Of a DNA stretch of 64,000 nucleotides, positions 21,954-34,207 are shown piece after piece (the first letter of the stretch is position 1; every line of letters begins with the position of its first letter). Source of the stretch: Pascua guehoae. Lineage: Eukaryota > Basidiomycota > Tremellomycetes > Trichosporonales > Trichosporonaceae. The position numbers and the translations under genes were made by a program. The notes under the pieces are model-generated. The model searched no databases. It saw only the letters and a program-made list of their open reading frames with translations, and was not told the origin of the DNA. Location: NCBI GenBank assembly GCA_001600415.1, contig BCJX01000010.1, positions 1,173,248 to 1,237,247 on the forward strand, in the 5' to 3' direction.

Positions 21954-24116
21954 TCAAGCGAGGGCACCCTGTTTCCATGTCAGTTATATCGTTCGCCTGC
22001 GATGCACAGTCACTCACCATTGGGTCCCAAGGCTCGAGCTCGATGGGGTGACCGCCATCCAAGACGTCGGTCCACTTCTTGTCCACGATGGACCGGGGCA
22101 CGACCACTTGGTAGACAAACTCGCGGAACCACTCGCCAGTCATCATAAACCAGCCCTTCTCGCCCGACGTGTCCGACCACGAGTTCTCGACCTTGTACCG
22201 CACGGGGCGGCCGTTGGCGTCGACGTGTACGGCCGTGATGACCATGGCGTGTGTGGCCTGCAGGGTTAGCGACGATACAACGCAAGAATAGCATGATACG
22301 CACGGATGAGTCTCCAGTGATAAGGCGCTGGGCCTTGTCCATGTTCAGAGTGTAGCCGTACGCCGCACCAATGTCGTACAGCTTGGTGTCCATGATACCC
22401 AGCTTGCTGTCGCTAAACTTGCCAACATCGCAGCCAAAGAAGAGTGGCGTGTTGGCCTTGATGCCAGCAATGACGGCGTCTTCGAGGACCTCGGGTGGCG
22501 CGTTAACGTCTAGAGTGTCGTTAGCAATGTCCCTCCCCTACGCACCGGCTACTCACAGCGAACACCAGGGCCCCCCCAGACGTTGCCGAGACGCTTGACG
22601 GTGTACAGCTTGCCGTACTCGTTGCGTGGGTCGTTGATCAAGCTAAAGCTGTCCTTGGGGTCCATGCCCTTGCGCTTGCCAAACTGTTCGTAAAAGTCCT
22701 TGGGCGTGCCCGTCCACGAGTGGAACTTGTCCTTCTTGTCATAGTACTCCCACGTGATCGTGTCGGTGGGCTTGGGGGGCGTACCGAGCGTGACGCAGAG
22801 GGTAGAGAAGACCTCGGCAAGGAACTGCTCCTTCATCTTGCGAAGGCTCGCGAGCGACTTGGTCTTGGACGCGGCGCGGAGCAAGAGGGCATACTCGCGG
22901 AGCTTGGACGTGAGAAGGTTGCCGAGCTTGCCGGAAGCGGAGGCCGAGAAGGCGTCGGGGTAGAGCTTGTGCGGGATGACACCGTACTTCTCTGAAACCT
23001 GTTAGCAAACATCGAACAATGGGGATCTATATCAACATCGCTTCGAACCACATGCGGTCTGTTAAAGCAGAGCCGCTTCCCAATGTCTCAACACCATTGT
23101 ACCTGATAGGAAGCTCAAGCGCCTCCTCGACAAGGTTGTGCCTCGTCACTAAGGCTCATTTGAGGTGGAAACTGTCAAACGTTCCAAGCCCAAGCATTGG
23201 TGAACTACTTCCCATCCGACACTCACCGACTAGGTTGTAAGCCATGTCCCACTGGCCGCCGTCATTGACCGGCGCCTGGCTGAGGTAGTTCATGAGGCGG
23301 CCCTCAATGGGCTCGTCCGCGAGCTCAATGACGTTCCTAAGACTGTCAGGTCACGGTCCATAGTGTGCAAGGGAACATTCAGGACTTACTCGAGGAAGTA
23401 GTTTGCCTTCTCGAGCTTGTCATAGAAGAAGAGGTAGCTCTGCGAGAGCTCAAAGTCGCCGAGCTTGAGCTTCTCGATGACGTTGTAGCGAAGCACGTTG
23501 GCTGGGGGAGTAAGCACCTTCCACATGGGACTCTGCTGAACGACCCCTTTCCCATGCGAGCCGTTGAGAGCCGGAATAGGGCCCCACTCCCCACAGGGCC
23601 GTCTAGATAAGGAGACGCAACAGCTGGGGCATCACCTGGATCGCCTCGTACGCACTCGTTGCAAAGAGCCAGCAGCGACCCGAGGACGCTTGGTTGACGC
23701 GCGGGCCTGGGTAGCCACCGTCGTCGTTGACACCCTTGAGGTTGACGTTGAAGACCTTTTCATCGGCGATGACGGCAGTGCGCGACTTGAGCGACGCGAC
23801 TGGGTCGGCATGGGTGAGAACAAGGCGAGCGAGCTGGAGCGTCGCGTTCTGGGACGCGTCAACAGTACTCGGGCTAGGACTAGGACGCAGCACGTACAGA
23901 GTCAAAGTTGTCGGTCCACTTGGAGATAAGGTCGTCCGAGACCGAGGGCTCGACATGGGTGGCAACATTGTCGTCCGAGCTGCAGGGGCGGGTGGCAACG
24001 TCGCCCTTCGAGTTGGACGGGTGGACGTCGTCAAGATAGGCGGCCTTCTCGTGCATGGCGGACGATGAGGTGTCGGTGGAAGCGGTGGGGGAGGATTTAG
24101 ACGGCTGGGAGCCCAT
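21954..24116 (-). CDS. Bleomycin hydrolase (cysteine peptidase C1B)
   Basis: Eight exons: 24116-23898, 23848-23656, 23501-23390, 23336-23227, 22991-22557, 22509-22304, 22257-22018 and 21968-21954, coding for 509 residues. Catalytic residues are Cys132 ([12 protein letters not shown]), His428 (ATHAMVI) and Asn450 (VENSWS). Further family blocks are [35 protein letters not shown] and NAPPEV. The last exon is only 15 nt and supplies the conserved C-terminus PWDPMGALA, the arm that in Gal6 reaches into the active site and trims substrates as an aminopeptidase. The N-terminal ~55 residues are Ser-rich and lack a targeting signal. Expected to be a cytosolic hexameric thiol aminopeptidase that also hydrolyses homocysteine thiolactone. 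An ATG 12 bases upstream is not present; the upstream codon is TTG. Confidence 0.93.
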
Positions 24117-25425
24117 GGTGCTGAACAACAGTCGCGTTGACGGCGGTCGGGTAGTTTAAGTAGGACGGGTGGCAACGAGGGGATGTAGGTTGGCAAAGGC
24201 GATACCGCGTGGGTCCACTTGTGATAGTACCCGATAGTGCTGGATAGTGTCCGTGATGCGCGTGGAGGGTGACGTGCTGTTGGAATAAAGATGGGTCGTG
24301 TTGGATAATGATGACAGGAGGTCGGCGTGGACGGCGAAGTTAATGAGGGAGGCGGTGGGGGGCAGGGGGGGTGGGGAGGATGTACCGTGGATTACCCAAG
24401 AGCATGGCCGAGGTTATCGACTCGAGGCAGGCAGGCAAGCAATCAGGCGATAGGATAGGACCGCCTGTCGCTATCGGAGAATGCCCGCACCGAAACGGCC
24501 CCGCATCCGCCCCGCAGCTCAGCCCACAGGATACGCGCAATAATGTACCCTCGCGGTCAACAGTCACGCTACGGTCCATGCGGCCCATGGCTGCTTCTTG
24601 TGCCCCGCATGGCAGATGCGCATGCTAGGTGGGCTGAACACTCTCGAATCGCTTCTCTATTCGCTGCATGCTGCGCGCTGCTAGCTGCTAGTGCAGTGCT
24701 GCATGCTGCACAAACGTTGACGCGTAAGCTGCGTGCGCTGGCGGCCTGTGCGTTTGTGTCGGAGCTGCCCGAAAGGTCGATCATTCGCCCTGATTCGATC
24801 GGAAAAGACGCCGACATTCCATTACCTAATCACTTCTATATCCCGGACTCGCGCAGAGCTCCACGTGTACCCCTGCTGCAGCCGGGTCACGTGCCTATCG
24901 CCATGCAGTCACTCGAAACATCAAACGGTGAAATAAGAAAACAATGCCATATCTCCAGCCTCGTGTCAGTCATTCCATGCGTGCATGCAAGACACGCTCC
25001 TCCTCAAGCACAGTCGAGGGCAACCCGACACCTGGACGATAAACGACGACTCCATGATTCACACTCGCGGCTGCCCTTTACCCCTCTCTCAGCCGTGTAC
25101 ATGCTCGCACATCTTGTTGACACACAGGCGTATTGCCTCGCATTCGCGATCTGCCTCTGTCCGGGAGACCAAGGTCTGCGCCCCTTGTGTGCTGTTCAGA
25201 GATGTCAACGTGTCCGCCCGTCCTTCACATTCACTTTACCTCTCTCTTCATCACTGCTCATAACCTGCGCCTCCTGCCCTTGCTTTGATTCTACCCTCCT
25301 CCTCACCTCCTTCTCCATTGCCTTTCTCTCGCCGTGCCGTCTTCGACCAAGCCAAGACTACGGCGATCGTATACCGAGCCCATTCAACCCCACGCCCATT
25401 CCAACCTTCGGTACCCAGCCCCAGC
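24117..25425. other. 1.3-kb divergent intergenic region, no gene seen
   Basis: Upstream of both bleomycin hydrolase (minus) and the RING protein (plus). A long open frame from 24543 enters the RING gene in another frame and is regarded as chance. Confidence 0.55.
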
Positions 25426-26414
25426 ATGGCCGAGAGCGGTACCCTCATCAGCGTCCGGATCGAGGCCACGGTTCCGGCATCCTTGCGCTCCAAGCTCCTC
25501 GGAAGCCTTGCACAAGTGCTCTCCGAGCACGATGCATCCGGCATGACGATTGAACTGTGCTCGCCGGGTATGGAAAACGCCTCGCTCAAGTCTGCACTTG
25601 CCCCGCTGGAGGATAAGGTGATGACGCAGGGGAAAATGGTGCAAGACGTGTATGGCGAGTCGATTCGGCATCTTATGAAAGCCCTGGACGCGTCCGAAGT
25701 CGAGCACGGCCTTTTGAAGGATGAAGTGAACGAGTGTCGTAACAAGATCAAGCACCTCACTGCCGAGCATAATCGGGTCCAGGATGACAACCTCCGCCTC
25801 ACCGAACGCATCCCAACGGCCGACAAAGCCACCGCGGGCACCTCCGACCCAGTAGTCCTCGTTCTCATCAAGAATATGCGTATGCGAACGGCCGAAAAGG
25901 GGCGCGAAGAAGCTCTCAAACTGCTCGCCGACAGCAGTGCACGCTTTGTCGACCTCAACAAGAAGCTTGCGGCCACCGAGGCCGCTCTAAGCAACGCCCA
26001 GTTGGACCTCGAATGCATAAAGGTCCAGTACGCTGCTCAGTCGGCAAAACTCACGCGCGCCACGGCCCGCCTCGACCTCGTCCACCCCCTCCAGGCAAAG
26101 TATGCCAAGTACTCTGCCGAGCTCGATGAGCTCAGGGCACACCTCCACAAGTGCGGACAAGGGTGCATTGGTTGCGGAGCGGCCATGCCCACCATCCTCT
26201 ACCAGGAGTGCAGCCACCTCGCTTTCTGCAAGTGTACGTACTGTTGCAAGCTCGGAAGACGCCAATGCTGTCCGACTAGAGCTCACGCACAGCCTGTCAC
26301 GAGCATTGGGAGGGACGTAACGAGCGATGCCCAGTGTGTCGCATGTGGGGCCCGTGAGTTTCAGTACGCTCCAGCTGCTAATGGCTCAGCACGCAAGTTA
26401 TTTATCGCCCGTAG
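25426..26414 (+). CDS. Coiled-coil protein with C-terminal RING finger (297 aa)
   Basis: Exons 25426-26233, 26293-26353 and 26390-26414. Residues ~60-255 are helical and heptad-like (e.g. HGLLKDEVNECRNKIKHLTAEHNR, LRLTERI, LLADSSARFVDLNKKLAATEAALSN), predicting a coiled coil. The C-terminus is a RING finger of the IAP/MUL1 style: CIGC, then ECSH, then CKSC and CPVCR, split by the first intron between the fourth and fifth ligands. The second intron places a short TQVIYRP tail after it. The architecture predicts an E3 ubiquitin ligase acting as a dimer; substrate unknown. Without removal of the 59-nt intron the last RING ligands would be lost. Confidence 0.75.
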
Positions 26415-27476
26415 ATGCGTCGCGTTTGGACGACGCCACCAAACCACACGACACCAATGAGAGCCGAACGTGACCACACACCGCTTCAAGATCGAGCCTC
26501 CGAGAATTGGCGAACTGTAGAATGACTATGCTGTTGAACTCTTTTATGTACGCAAGCGATGTGAGTACAATGCAGCAGGCTACCAATCCAGGCCTGGGAT
26601 GTGGCTGCACTCGGGTAGCAACCTGGCGCGTACCTCGGCCGATTGCCGAACTGAGAGTGACAAAACTCGGGTACTGAATCGGACACGTAAGTAAGCGCAT
26701 CTAACCCCAGTTTAGCAGCTTCAGTCGAATTGGCAGCAGCGGTGGTACACGTTAACGATGCTAGGCTATGCCTGGGTGCCAGACTCGGGCTGGTCTCCGG
26801 GCTCGGCTACGTACTGTAGCAATTGTAGAGGCGTCATTACGTCATTCGACGCCCTCCTGGTTACTATCTCTGGATTCCGTCTTCTTCCAGAGGGTGTTCT
26901 GCTAAATGGTAAATGGGCGGCTGGCACGCGATGCAGGCGGGACCCGCGGGCCGCCAGTGCAGGCCGGCAATTCGCATAATCGGTCCTTGGCATCATGTGA
27001 CCAGCAATCGTGCACTCGTGGTCCCTCATGAAATGCCGAAATGCGTCACTAACGGCTGGGGGCGGGGTATTTGGGCCCCAGAGCCCCAGAGGTGCGTGCC
27101 GCGGGGGAGAGAAACCCGCAAGCCGCCTAAACGGCCTTGACCACCTGCATTCTCTTTCACAGCATCCCACTCTACCGCCTCGACAATACAGGGACTGGGC
27201 GGATAGCACATGCCGCATCAGCCACGTCGCAGGAGCAGCCACCGACACTTTGTCCTGATGAATTGTTGATATCGTCCGGGCCGGGCGATGGGTCGTTGCC
27301 GGCGACACTCGGCATAGACTCTTGGGGCGGGTAGTGTGATGTGGTCTAAGCTATGGGGGGCGCTCGGGCTAGTCATATACTCTGGTAGACGGTATGGATG
27401 CTGTTCCCCCCCCAGAACCATCACCCTCACGGTCACCTGCACCCTGCACCCCACACAGCTTCCAAACACATACGCC
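26415..27476. other. 1.1-kb interval, no gene seen
   Basis: Short frames on both strands without splice structure. It contains the promoter of the alcohol dehydrogenase. Confidence 0.55.
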
Positions 27477-28670
27477 ATGACTGCCAACACAAAGGACGTT
27501 GCGCCCGCCAACATTGGCGAGATCCCAAAGAAGCACAAGGCGGCCGTCTACGACAAGCCGGGCTCGGCGAGCACAAAGGTCGTCGAGGTGGACACGCCCG
27601 AGCCGGGCCCGGGACAAGTGCTTGTCCGTCTCACGCACTCGGGTGTGTGCCACTCGGACTACAGCATCATGACCAACTCGTGGGCCATGCCAGCACCCAC
27701 CCCCGAGGGCCAGGTCGGCGGTCACGAAGGTAAGTAACGGCGATGGGGGGATGTGGGGTGACCATGCTCCTTGGGCGACACAGCGATGAGAACACAGACA
27801 CTGACGGGTACAGGCGTCGGCTATGTGGCCAAGCTCGGCTCCAACCTTGAAAAGTCGCCCATCAAGCTCGGCCAGCGCGTCGGCATCAAGTGGATGGCCA
27901 ACATTTGCAACACGTGTCCCGGATGCCATGCTGGCCAGGACGCCATGTGTGCCAACGGCCAGATCTCGGGCTATTTCACCCCGGGCACGTTCCAGGAGTA
28001 CGCGCTCGCGCCCGCCGACTACGTGACGCCGATCCCTGACGGCCTCGACTCTGCGGCGGCGGCGCCCATGCTGTGCGCGGGTGTGACCGTCTACTCTGCG
28101 CTGAAAAAGTCTGGCGTCAGCGCGGGCGAGTACGTTGTCATTATGGGCGCGGGTGGTGGTTTGGGCCACATTGCGTGTGCGATTGCGTCCAAGGGTATCG
28201 GCGCGCGTGTGATTGGTATCGACCACGGGAGCAAGGAGTCGGTCGCCAAGGAGAATGGCGTCGAGCACTTTATCGACTTTACAAAGGTCAAGGACCTCGC
28301 CAAGGAGGTGCAGGGCCTCACCGACGGGCTTGGCGCGCACGGTGTTCTCGTCCTCACCGCATCCAACGTCGCGTACGGACAGGCACTCACCCTGCTCCGC
28401 TTCAACGGCACCCTCGTCTGCGTCGGCGTCCCCGAGGGCGAGGCAAAGCCCATTGCCAGCGCCGCACCGGCCCTCATGATCTTCAAGGCGCTCAAGATTG
28501 TCGGCTCGGCCGTCGGTAGCCGCAAGGAGGCAATCGAGACGCTCGACTTTGCCAGGCGCGGTATCGCAAACACGCACTACCGCCTCGCCAAACTCGAGGA
28601 CCTCAACCAGGTCTTCAAGGACATGGAGGACGGAAAGATCGAGGGCCGTGTCGTCCTCGACCTCCAGTAG
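27477..28670 (+). CDS. Zinc-dependent alcohol dehydrogenase (MDR family, 369 aa)
   Basis: Exons 27477-27729 and 27814-28670. Catalytic zinc ligands are Cys58 (SGVCHSD) and His83-Glu84 (GHE); the structural zinc site is Cys116, 119, 122 and 130 (CNTCPGCHAGQDAMC). The Rossmann motif is GAGGGLGH with GIDHGSK at the end of the second strand, the Asp indicating NAD preference. Length and motifs match the tetrameric fungal ADH1 group, which interconverts ethanol or other primary alcohols and aldehydes in the cytosol. No mitochondrial presequence is seen; the first ~16 residues are short and neutral. The 84-nt intron breaks the GHEG codon. The complementary strand has a 400-codon open frame that is a shadow. 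Confidence 0.93.
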
Positions 28671-29073
28671 ATTTGGGTCCGGGAGCTTGGAAGCTTTGTA
28701 ACGTTACCACGAACAAGCTACGGGCATAAAAGGGATCTTGAGCAGGTAGTAATACCAATGCAAACTTCAGAAGAAGAAGATGGTGGAGAAGGGGGAGGTG
28801 CAAGGACAGGCGCGGTTGGTAGGTATATGGGGAAAGCGTGACGAGGGTGCGCTGACCGCTCGGGTCGTCACTGACTACTGGAACAAGTGGGTTGACTGTG
28901 ATCGTGGACTGTGCGGTGACGACGACCTCGTTAATATCCGCCGTATCGCCTTGCAAAACCAGGGTCAGATCCCCGTTCCAATGTGACTGAGAACGAAGAG
29001 TGGGACCAATCTCCCACCACCCACAACGTGATACAATAGTCCATACAGTGTTGTACATTACACGGCGCAGGGT

Positions 29074-30516
29074 TTACATATAGTTCAATCGGGTCATGCT
29101 GCTCGAGTAGCTTTCCAACCCGTCTTCACGCTTACCCGTCAGGGCAAAGGACGAGCTGAGCATCTGAGGCGCGCTGATCGACTGAAGAGGCGCGGCTGGG
29201 CAGTCTCGCGCAAAGGGGTGGTAGTGTGCAGCAAAGCGCCGGCGCCAGCCGTCCCTGTGGTGGACCAGAGTGTAGATGACCTCGAAGAGGAGAATGACGA
29301 GAATCTAGTCTTAGCGTGCGTTGGACAGTAGATGGGGAAGAGAGTGCACTCACCCAGAAACAAATGCTCCAGCTGAAAATGGCAGGCGAACGGCGGTCGG
29401 CCCTGCATGGTCAGTAAATGTGCCCCGTACGCGGTATGTCATTGTCGCTTCTGCACGTACCAGTCGTAGTCGAACTCTAGAGGATGGCTGCCGATCAGAA
29501 GACCGCCCACGAGGGCCCACACGCCGAGCGAACCCAGGATGACCACTTCGACCCAGACTGCAATACCCGTACGCGGACACGAGGGGCGGACAATGATCCT
29601 ACGATTAGCACAGGACGTGATACCCATTATCGTGTCAACTCACGCGGCCACAGTATAAATGACAACCAAGACCTGGCAGGCGAGCAGCACGATGAGTTTG
29701 GGCATCCCTAAAGCGTCAATGGTCTACTAAGGTGGGAAAGCAGATGTCCCAGGACGCTGTGCCAACCCGGATCGACGTACCGTCATAATAGTTGCCCATG
29801 ACATACTCCATGACGCTCCAGACGAATGCAGTGACGGCCGCGCCCAGGAGGTACACGAGCAAGACGATGCGCGCCACATCTGCGCGCCAGTCCCTGTTGG
29901 CCGTGGTACACTCTGGCTTGGCAAAGTCGTACGGCATTGCGAAGCGGCGCTTCCATCCATGGCGATGGTGGACGAGCATGTAGATCAACTCGAAGAGCAG
30001 GATGACGAGAATCTGAACTGTGTCAGAACTTTTCAAGTTCAGATCGACAAAACTTACGTAGCCTGTCTTGGTGAGAGTCGTAAAGGACCACTCGAAGGGG
30101 AGGGTGGCTGCGTTCCACACGAGAAACGCGGTCAAGACCACCACGTCGACGCGGGCGCTGACAAGGGCACTCGAGGGCTTGGACTGGCGCACCGCGAGGC
30201 TGCGAGTCAGCAAGAGAGAAAGGGGGCATAAGCATAGACATACTGTGTGATAGAATAGATGAACATGAAGATGTCACAAGCCATGAGAGCCAACGCTGTA
30301 TGGTGAGCAAGAGCGCCAATCGCACGAGGCACACGACCAACCTGTTCGCAACTCGGTTCTAGACGACCAAAAGACGACAGACACGCATTCCGTGACGAAC
30401 ATGGCCACAGAGACCATCGCAAGGTGGATCCAAAGCACGACGAGGGCCGCGCGCGCACGCCTGTCGCGCCGATCAGACCGGTCCCGGTTCGTGTACGGTG
30501 AGCGCGCCGAGAGCAT
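29074..30516 (-). CDS. Eight-TM membrane protein built of two homologous four-TM halves (360 aa)
   Basis: Eight exons: 30516-30342, 30295-30244, 30199-30058, 30012-29781, 29707-29644, 29598-29461, 29402-29354 and 29304-29074. Hydrophobic segments are found roughly one per exon. Exon 4 begins ILVILLFELIYMLVHHRHGWKRRF and exon 8 begins ILVILLFEVIYTLVHHRDGWRRRF; both follow a phase-0 intron, and the introns before them run phase 1, 2, 0 and 1, 2, 2, 0. This supports a duplication of a four-TM unit. The N-terminus is Arg-rich (DRSDRRDRRAR); the C-terminus is a short soluble tail. TTATAA near 30577 is a likely TATA box. The protein resembles no family I can name; MARVEL-like four-TM proteins have a similar plan but no motif confirms it. 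Confidence 0.75.
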
Positions 30517-31246
30517 GGTAGCAAGGAGATGTCAATGGGGGGGATGAGCACTGCCAACAGCGCAGGCGGGTCAGTTATAAGAGCCCCCGCGGGTGGCAAT
30601 GCGATACAGTACTTTGTCGTGCCTCTAACGCGGCCAGCGGGGACGAGGGACGAGACAACACAGGCGCAGCACAGCATTGCGCCGAGTGCATTGCCATGGG
30701 ACGTGGATGTTTGCGTGCAAACGGGGTCGAGTCTCCAAGAAACTCGAAGTCGAGGCGGTGCAGCGTTTCAGAAGTGGGCGGATGCGGTCCTGGAATCCCT
30801 TGTGCCCGCGGCTGTCGCGGTGTGGGACAACTTTATTTTCGCATCCGGCGGGACGGTTATTTTGCATGGCCTCCGTGCCAAGAATGCTGCGTGTGCCTTG
30901 TGACAATTTGAGGCCCCCCAACCACTCCGAGGACGTTCGCCAGTACCCACGGCGCATTCAGAGGCACCCAGCATCAAGCGAGCTGGCAATCATGGTGTTG
31001 GTGGACGCGGCGTTGTACTTTAAAGAATCCAGACCGTTGCCCACGTGCCCAGCATTTGTTCCTGGGGGCCACCCATTCGGCACCAAGACGAGAATGACTA
31101 CGATCTCAGAGCTCTGTTGCAACCTGATACTCGCACAGCTCCGACTTCTCCCTAGAGTCCATTCTCATACCATAGGTATTATTGGGCCGACTACCGGGGT
31201 ACTGGGTGTCGACCATTATATTACACTACTGCGACTGACGACAATA
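30517..31246. other. 730-bp tandem intergenic region, no gene seen
   Basis: Promoter of the eight-TM gene and 3' end of the esterase gene. Long plus-strand frames through here are antisense shadows of the esterase. Confidence 0.6.
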
Positions 31247-33032
31247 CTAGAGACGGAGGTCGTCAAGGTGGTCCGAGAGGTACTTCTCCGAGTCTGCGCG
31301 GAACGTGTCGGTCATGAACGTAAAGTATGCGCGGTAGAACTGGATGAGCTTCTTGCCGGCATTGTCCCACTGTGGCCAGAACTCCTTGACCTTTGTGTGC
31401 TGGCCGGTGCCGCCGCTGGCGTCGTTGGGGTCGAGGTTGTAGATGAAATTGGCATAGTAGCTCTGGATGCCCTTGCTGGCATAGTTGGGCAGAATGCCGT
31501 AAAAGACCTGCAGAATGTCCGAGGCGTGGAACGTGCCCATGATGGGGGTGCCATAGTCGTAGCTAGCAATGTACGACCAAGCGGGGACGTTTGGGTTCTT
31601 AGTTTTGGCCAGGCGGAGGAAGATGCGCCTTTGGAGGGTGAAAATGTAGTCGCCAATGAGGGCCGCAAAACGCTTGTAGCCCGGGTAGAGCTCGTTGAAG
31701 ATCCACGTCCTAAACGGAGAACCAGCGGTAATGTCGGTCGGGTAAGTGTCGACCAAGCCCCTGAGGATCTCGGCGGAGGTGTCGAAAAAGTTGGTCTTGA
31801 GGTAGTTGACGAGCTGGTCGGTTGTGCCCACCTGGCCGCCTTGGACGAGCGAGAAGAGCGTACCCTCATCCTCCTGGTCGCCGATAATCATTGGCACAGC
31901 CGCATACTTTCCAGCCGCGACCAACTTGTCTGCAGCGGCCGTGAGGACCTTGCCGTCGGGTGTAGGAGCGTACGATACCGCGATACCCGTGGCGGAGAGG
32001 AGGGCAGGGACCGAGTTGGCGGCCTCGAGGTATCGCTCGTAGGGCAGTTCACGGAGGCACTTGAGCGTGTCGGGCGCGCTGCTGCAGCCACCGGTCGCGA
32101 CGACCTTGTCGTAGATGTCTTGCCAGTGCCGGGCGTCTGTGTTGTGGAACGGAATAATAGAGCCCGAGTTCATGATTGCACCGCGGAACAGGGGCTTGCC
32201 CTTGTAGACATTGTTGCCGTCATACAGGGACATCTGGTTCAACACGGAAACCGCACCGGCCGACTCGCCCCAGATGGTCACCTTGCTCGGGTCGCCGCCG
32301 AGGGCGTGAATGTTGTCGGCAACCCATTCGAGGCCCATGCGTTGGTCGAGGTGGCCGAGGTTGGCCGCACCGTCGGCAAGAATCTCCTTGCCAGCCAAGA
32401 AGCCGAAACCGCCGACGCGGTAGTTGACCGCCACAAAGACGAAAGGCTTGCCACGCTCAGTCGCAGCCTTGACAAGCGAAGACCCGTCGTACATCGAGCT
32501 CCAGCCGAGCTAGACATCAGCAACGTCTACGGCAAGTTTTGTAACTCACAGTAAAGCCGCCACCATACATCCAAAACAGAACAGGAAGGTTGTCGCCGGC
32601 CTTGGTGCCGGCAGGACGCGAAACGTCGAGCGTCAGGCAGTCCTCTGAAATCTTGAGAGCCCTGCGGAAAAGGGGCGTCCGGGAGACGTCGGTAATGAAC
32701 TTGGAAACGAGATCGTTGGCGGACGCATCGGCAATGAACTGTGGGCAGGCCGGAGCGTAAGACGTCGCATCGAAGCTGCTCAGTGTCTCGTTGTACCTCG
32801 TCGGCGGACGAAGGCGGCGGGCACCAGTAGGGGGGTACGCGTAAGGGATGCCGTTAAACGTCTCGGTGCCGAGCAACGATTTGGCACCGATAATGTTACC
32901 CGCGGGAATGTCGGCCGTGATGGTGATGGTCCGCTCCTCGAGGCCTTCGTTGTCCTCGATGGTCGTGACGGGGGCCGGGTTGGCCAGGGCCGTGCCCACA
33001 AGAGAGGCGAGCAGGGCGATTGTAAACCTCAT
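31247..33032 (-). CDS. Secreted type-B carboxylesterase/lipase
   Basis: Exons 33032-32550 and 32509-31247 (40-nt intron) give 581 residues. MRFTIALLASLVGTALA is a signal peptide. The oxyanion hole motif is YGGGF, the nucleophile Ser244 sits in GESAG, the acid is in DQEDEGT and the histidine in FHASD, completing a Ser-Glu-His triad. The N-terminal EDCLTLDV and LPVLFWMYGGG blocks are standard for alpha/beta-hydrolases of the cholinesterase/Candida rugosa lipase group, and the length is typical. Likely an extracellular ester or triglyceride hydrolase. A TATA element (GGTATAAG) lies near 33109-33116, about 80 bases upstream. Substrate range cannot be inferred. Confidence 0.92.
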
Positions 33033-33253
33033 CGCGGGCGTGGGTCAGTAGTCGTCGGGGGTTGGCAGTTGAGGGGATGATTTGGAACCAAGACGAAACA
33101 CCCCACTTCTTATACCATGTCAGAGAGCTTGTTGCGAGCGGGAACTCCCGCCGAGTTCAAGCTTTCGGGAAGCCAGCCCTCATGTTTACAGTCTGTAGTT
33201 GACGGCCTGCATTGAGACCGTCGGCCTGTATCAAGCAGGCGGCCTGTCGTCAA

Positions 33254-33322
33254 CAGTCGGGCAGCAGTCAGTACAGCAATCGGGCAGCATCAGTTAGTCG
33301 GGCAGCAGTCAGCTAGTCGGCC
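33254..33322. repeat. Degenerate ~20-bp tandem repeat, about 3 copies
   Basis: Units resembling GTCGGGCAGCAGTCAG plus a short variable spacer recur three times, the middle one with small changes; a related GTCGGCCTGT motif precedes the array. Confidence 0.7.
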
Positions 33323-34207
33323 TTTGTTCAAGAGGTTGGCAACAACAACACACTGTCCGCATTTTCCGGTTCCCCACACTAAGACATGCCGTAGTGGACA
33401 TGTGTGACAACCTAAAGACGTACTAGACGAAATGGCCTCCATACGTATGGACACCAGCTACACTGTAGAGTACGTTGCTAGCTACAGGTAGCTAGCCGGT
33501 TGCCCCATGGGGCCGAGCGTCAACCCTTGGAACCAAACAAGACCCCAACGCGTCACGGGCGTGTGGCTTTGAACGACGACCCTGAGATATGAGACGCGAA
33601 GCACGCTAGATGGCCGACTAGCAAATTGAATCGTATGTGGCCGTTTTCCGAAACCCGCTGTTGCTTCTGTGCCGGGTCTGTGCCGGGTCCAGAGAACAAA
33701 CACTCTTGTGCCAAGACCATGAACAATGATCGCGCCAACTCTAACGCGTGCATTCGATCGGCTGACTCACGCGTTCGACTCTCTGTCGAGGGTCGTGCGT
33801 CGAGGTCTCGAGGTGCTCAGTCCTCTGGCGACCGTCTAGCTTCAGCTAGCGTCCATTAATGAAGTCAAACGATCCAAATGGTCCTGTTTGTCCGTTCCGG
33901 TTTCGGAAGCCTTTATCCACGCTAGTCCCCATGGATGCTCCGGACCACCCCGCACGGCGCTTGACACTGGGACGGCGACCACCGCACAAACGACGTCTGG
34001 TGCTCCCGCACCCAAACTATATTCTTCAGTTGCTTGATGTGGACAACAACATGCTCTCGACCGCAAGACCGCTACTCGAACGTGCGCACCGTCATTGCTT
34101 GGCTGTCCGGATACAGTTAACCGTCACAGGCGTGTGACGTGAATGTTGACCCCATCGGACTTTCCAACGTAGAAGTCATAAAACGGAAAACAACATTGAG
34201 GGATATC

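Noticed and set aside
24543..25553. 336-codon plus-strand frame overlapping the RING gene start
   Set aside because: Out of frame with the coiled-coil/RING product and without protein-like features.
27369..28577. 402-codon open frame on the minus strand
   Set aside because: Antisense to the alcohol dehydrogenase, whose zinc and NAD motifs prove the plus strand.
30677..32554. 625-codon open frame on the plus strand
   Set aside because: It is the exact antisense of the carboxylesterase; GC-biased third positions create long shadow frames and no domain is seen.
33254..33322. CRISPR-like array
   Set aside because: Repeat units are degenerate, directly adjacent, without unique spacers, and the genome is fungal.
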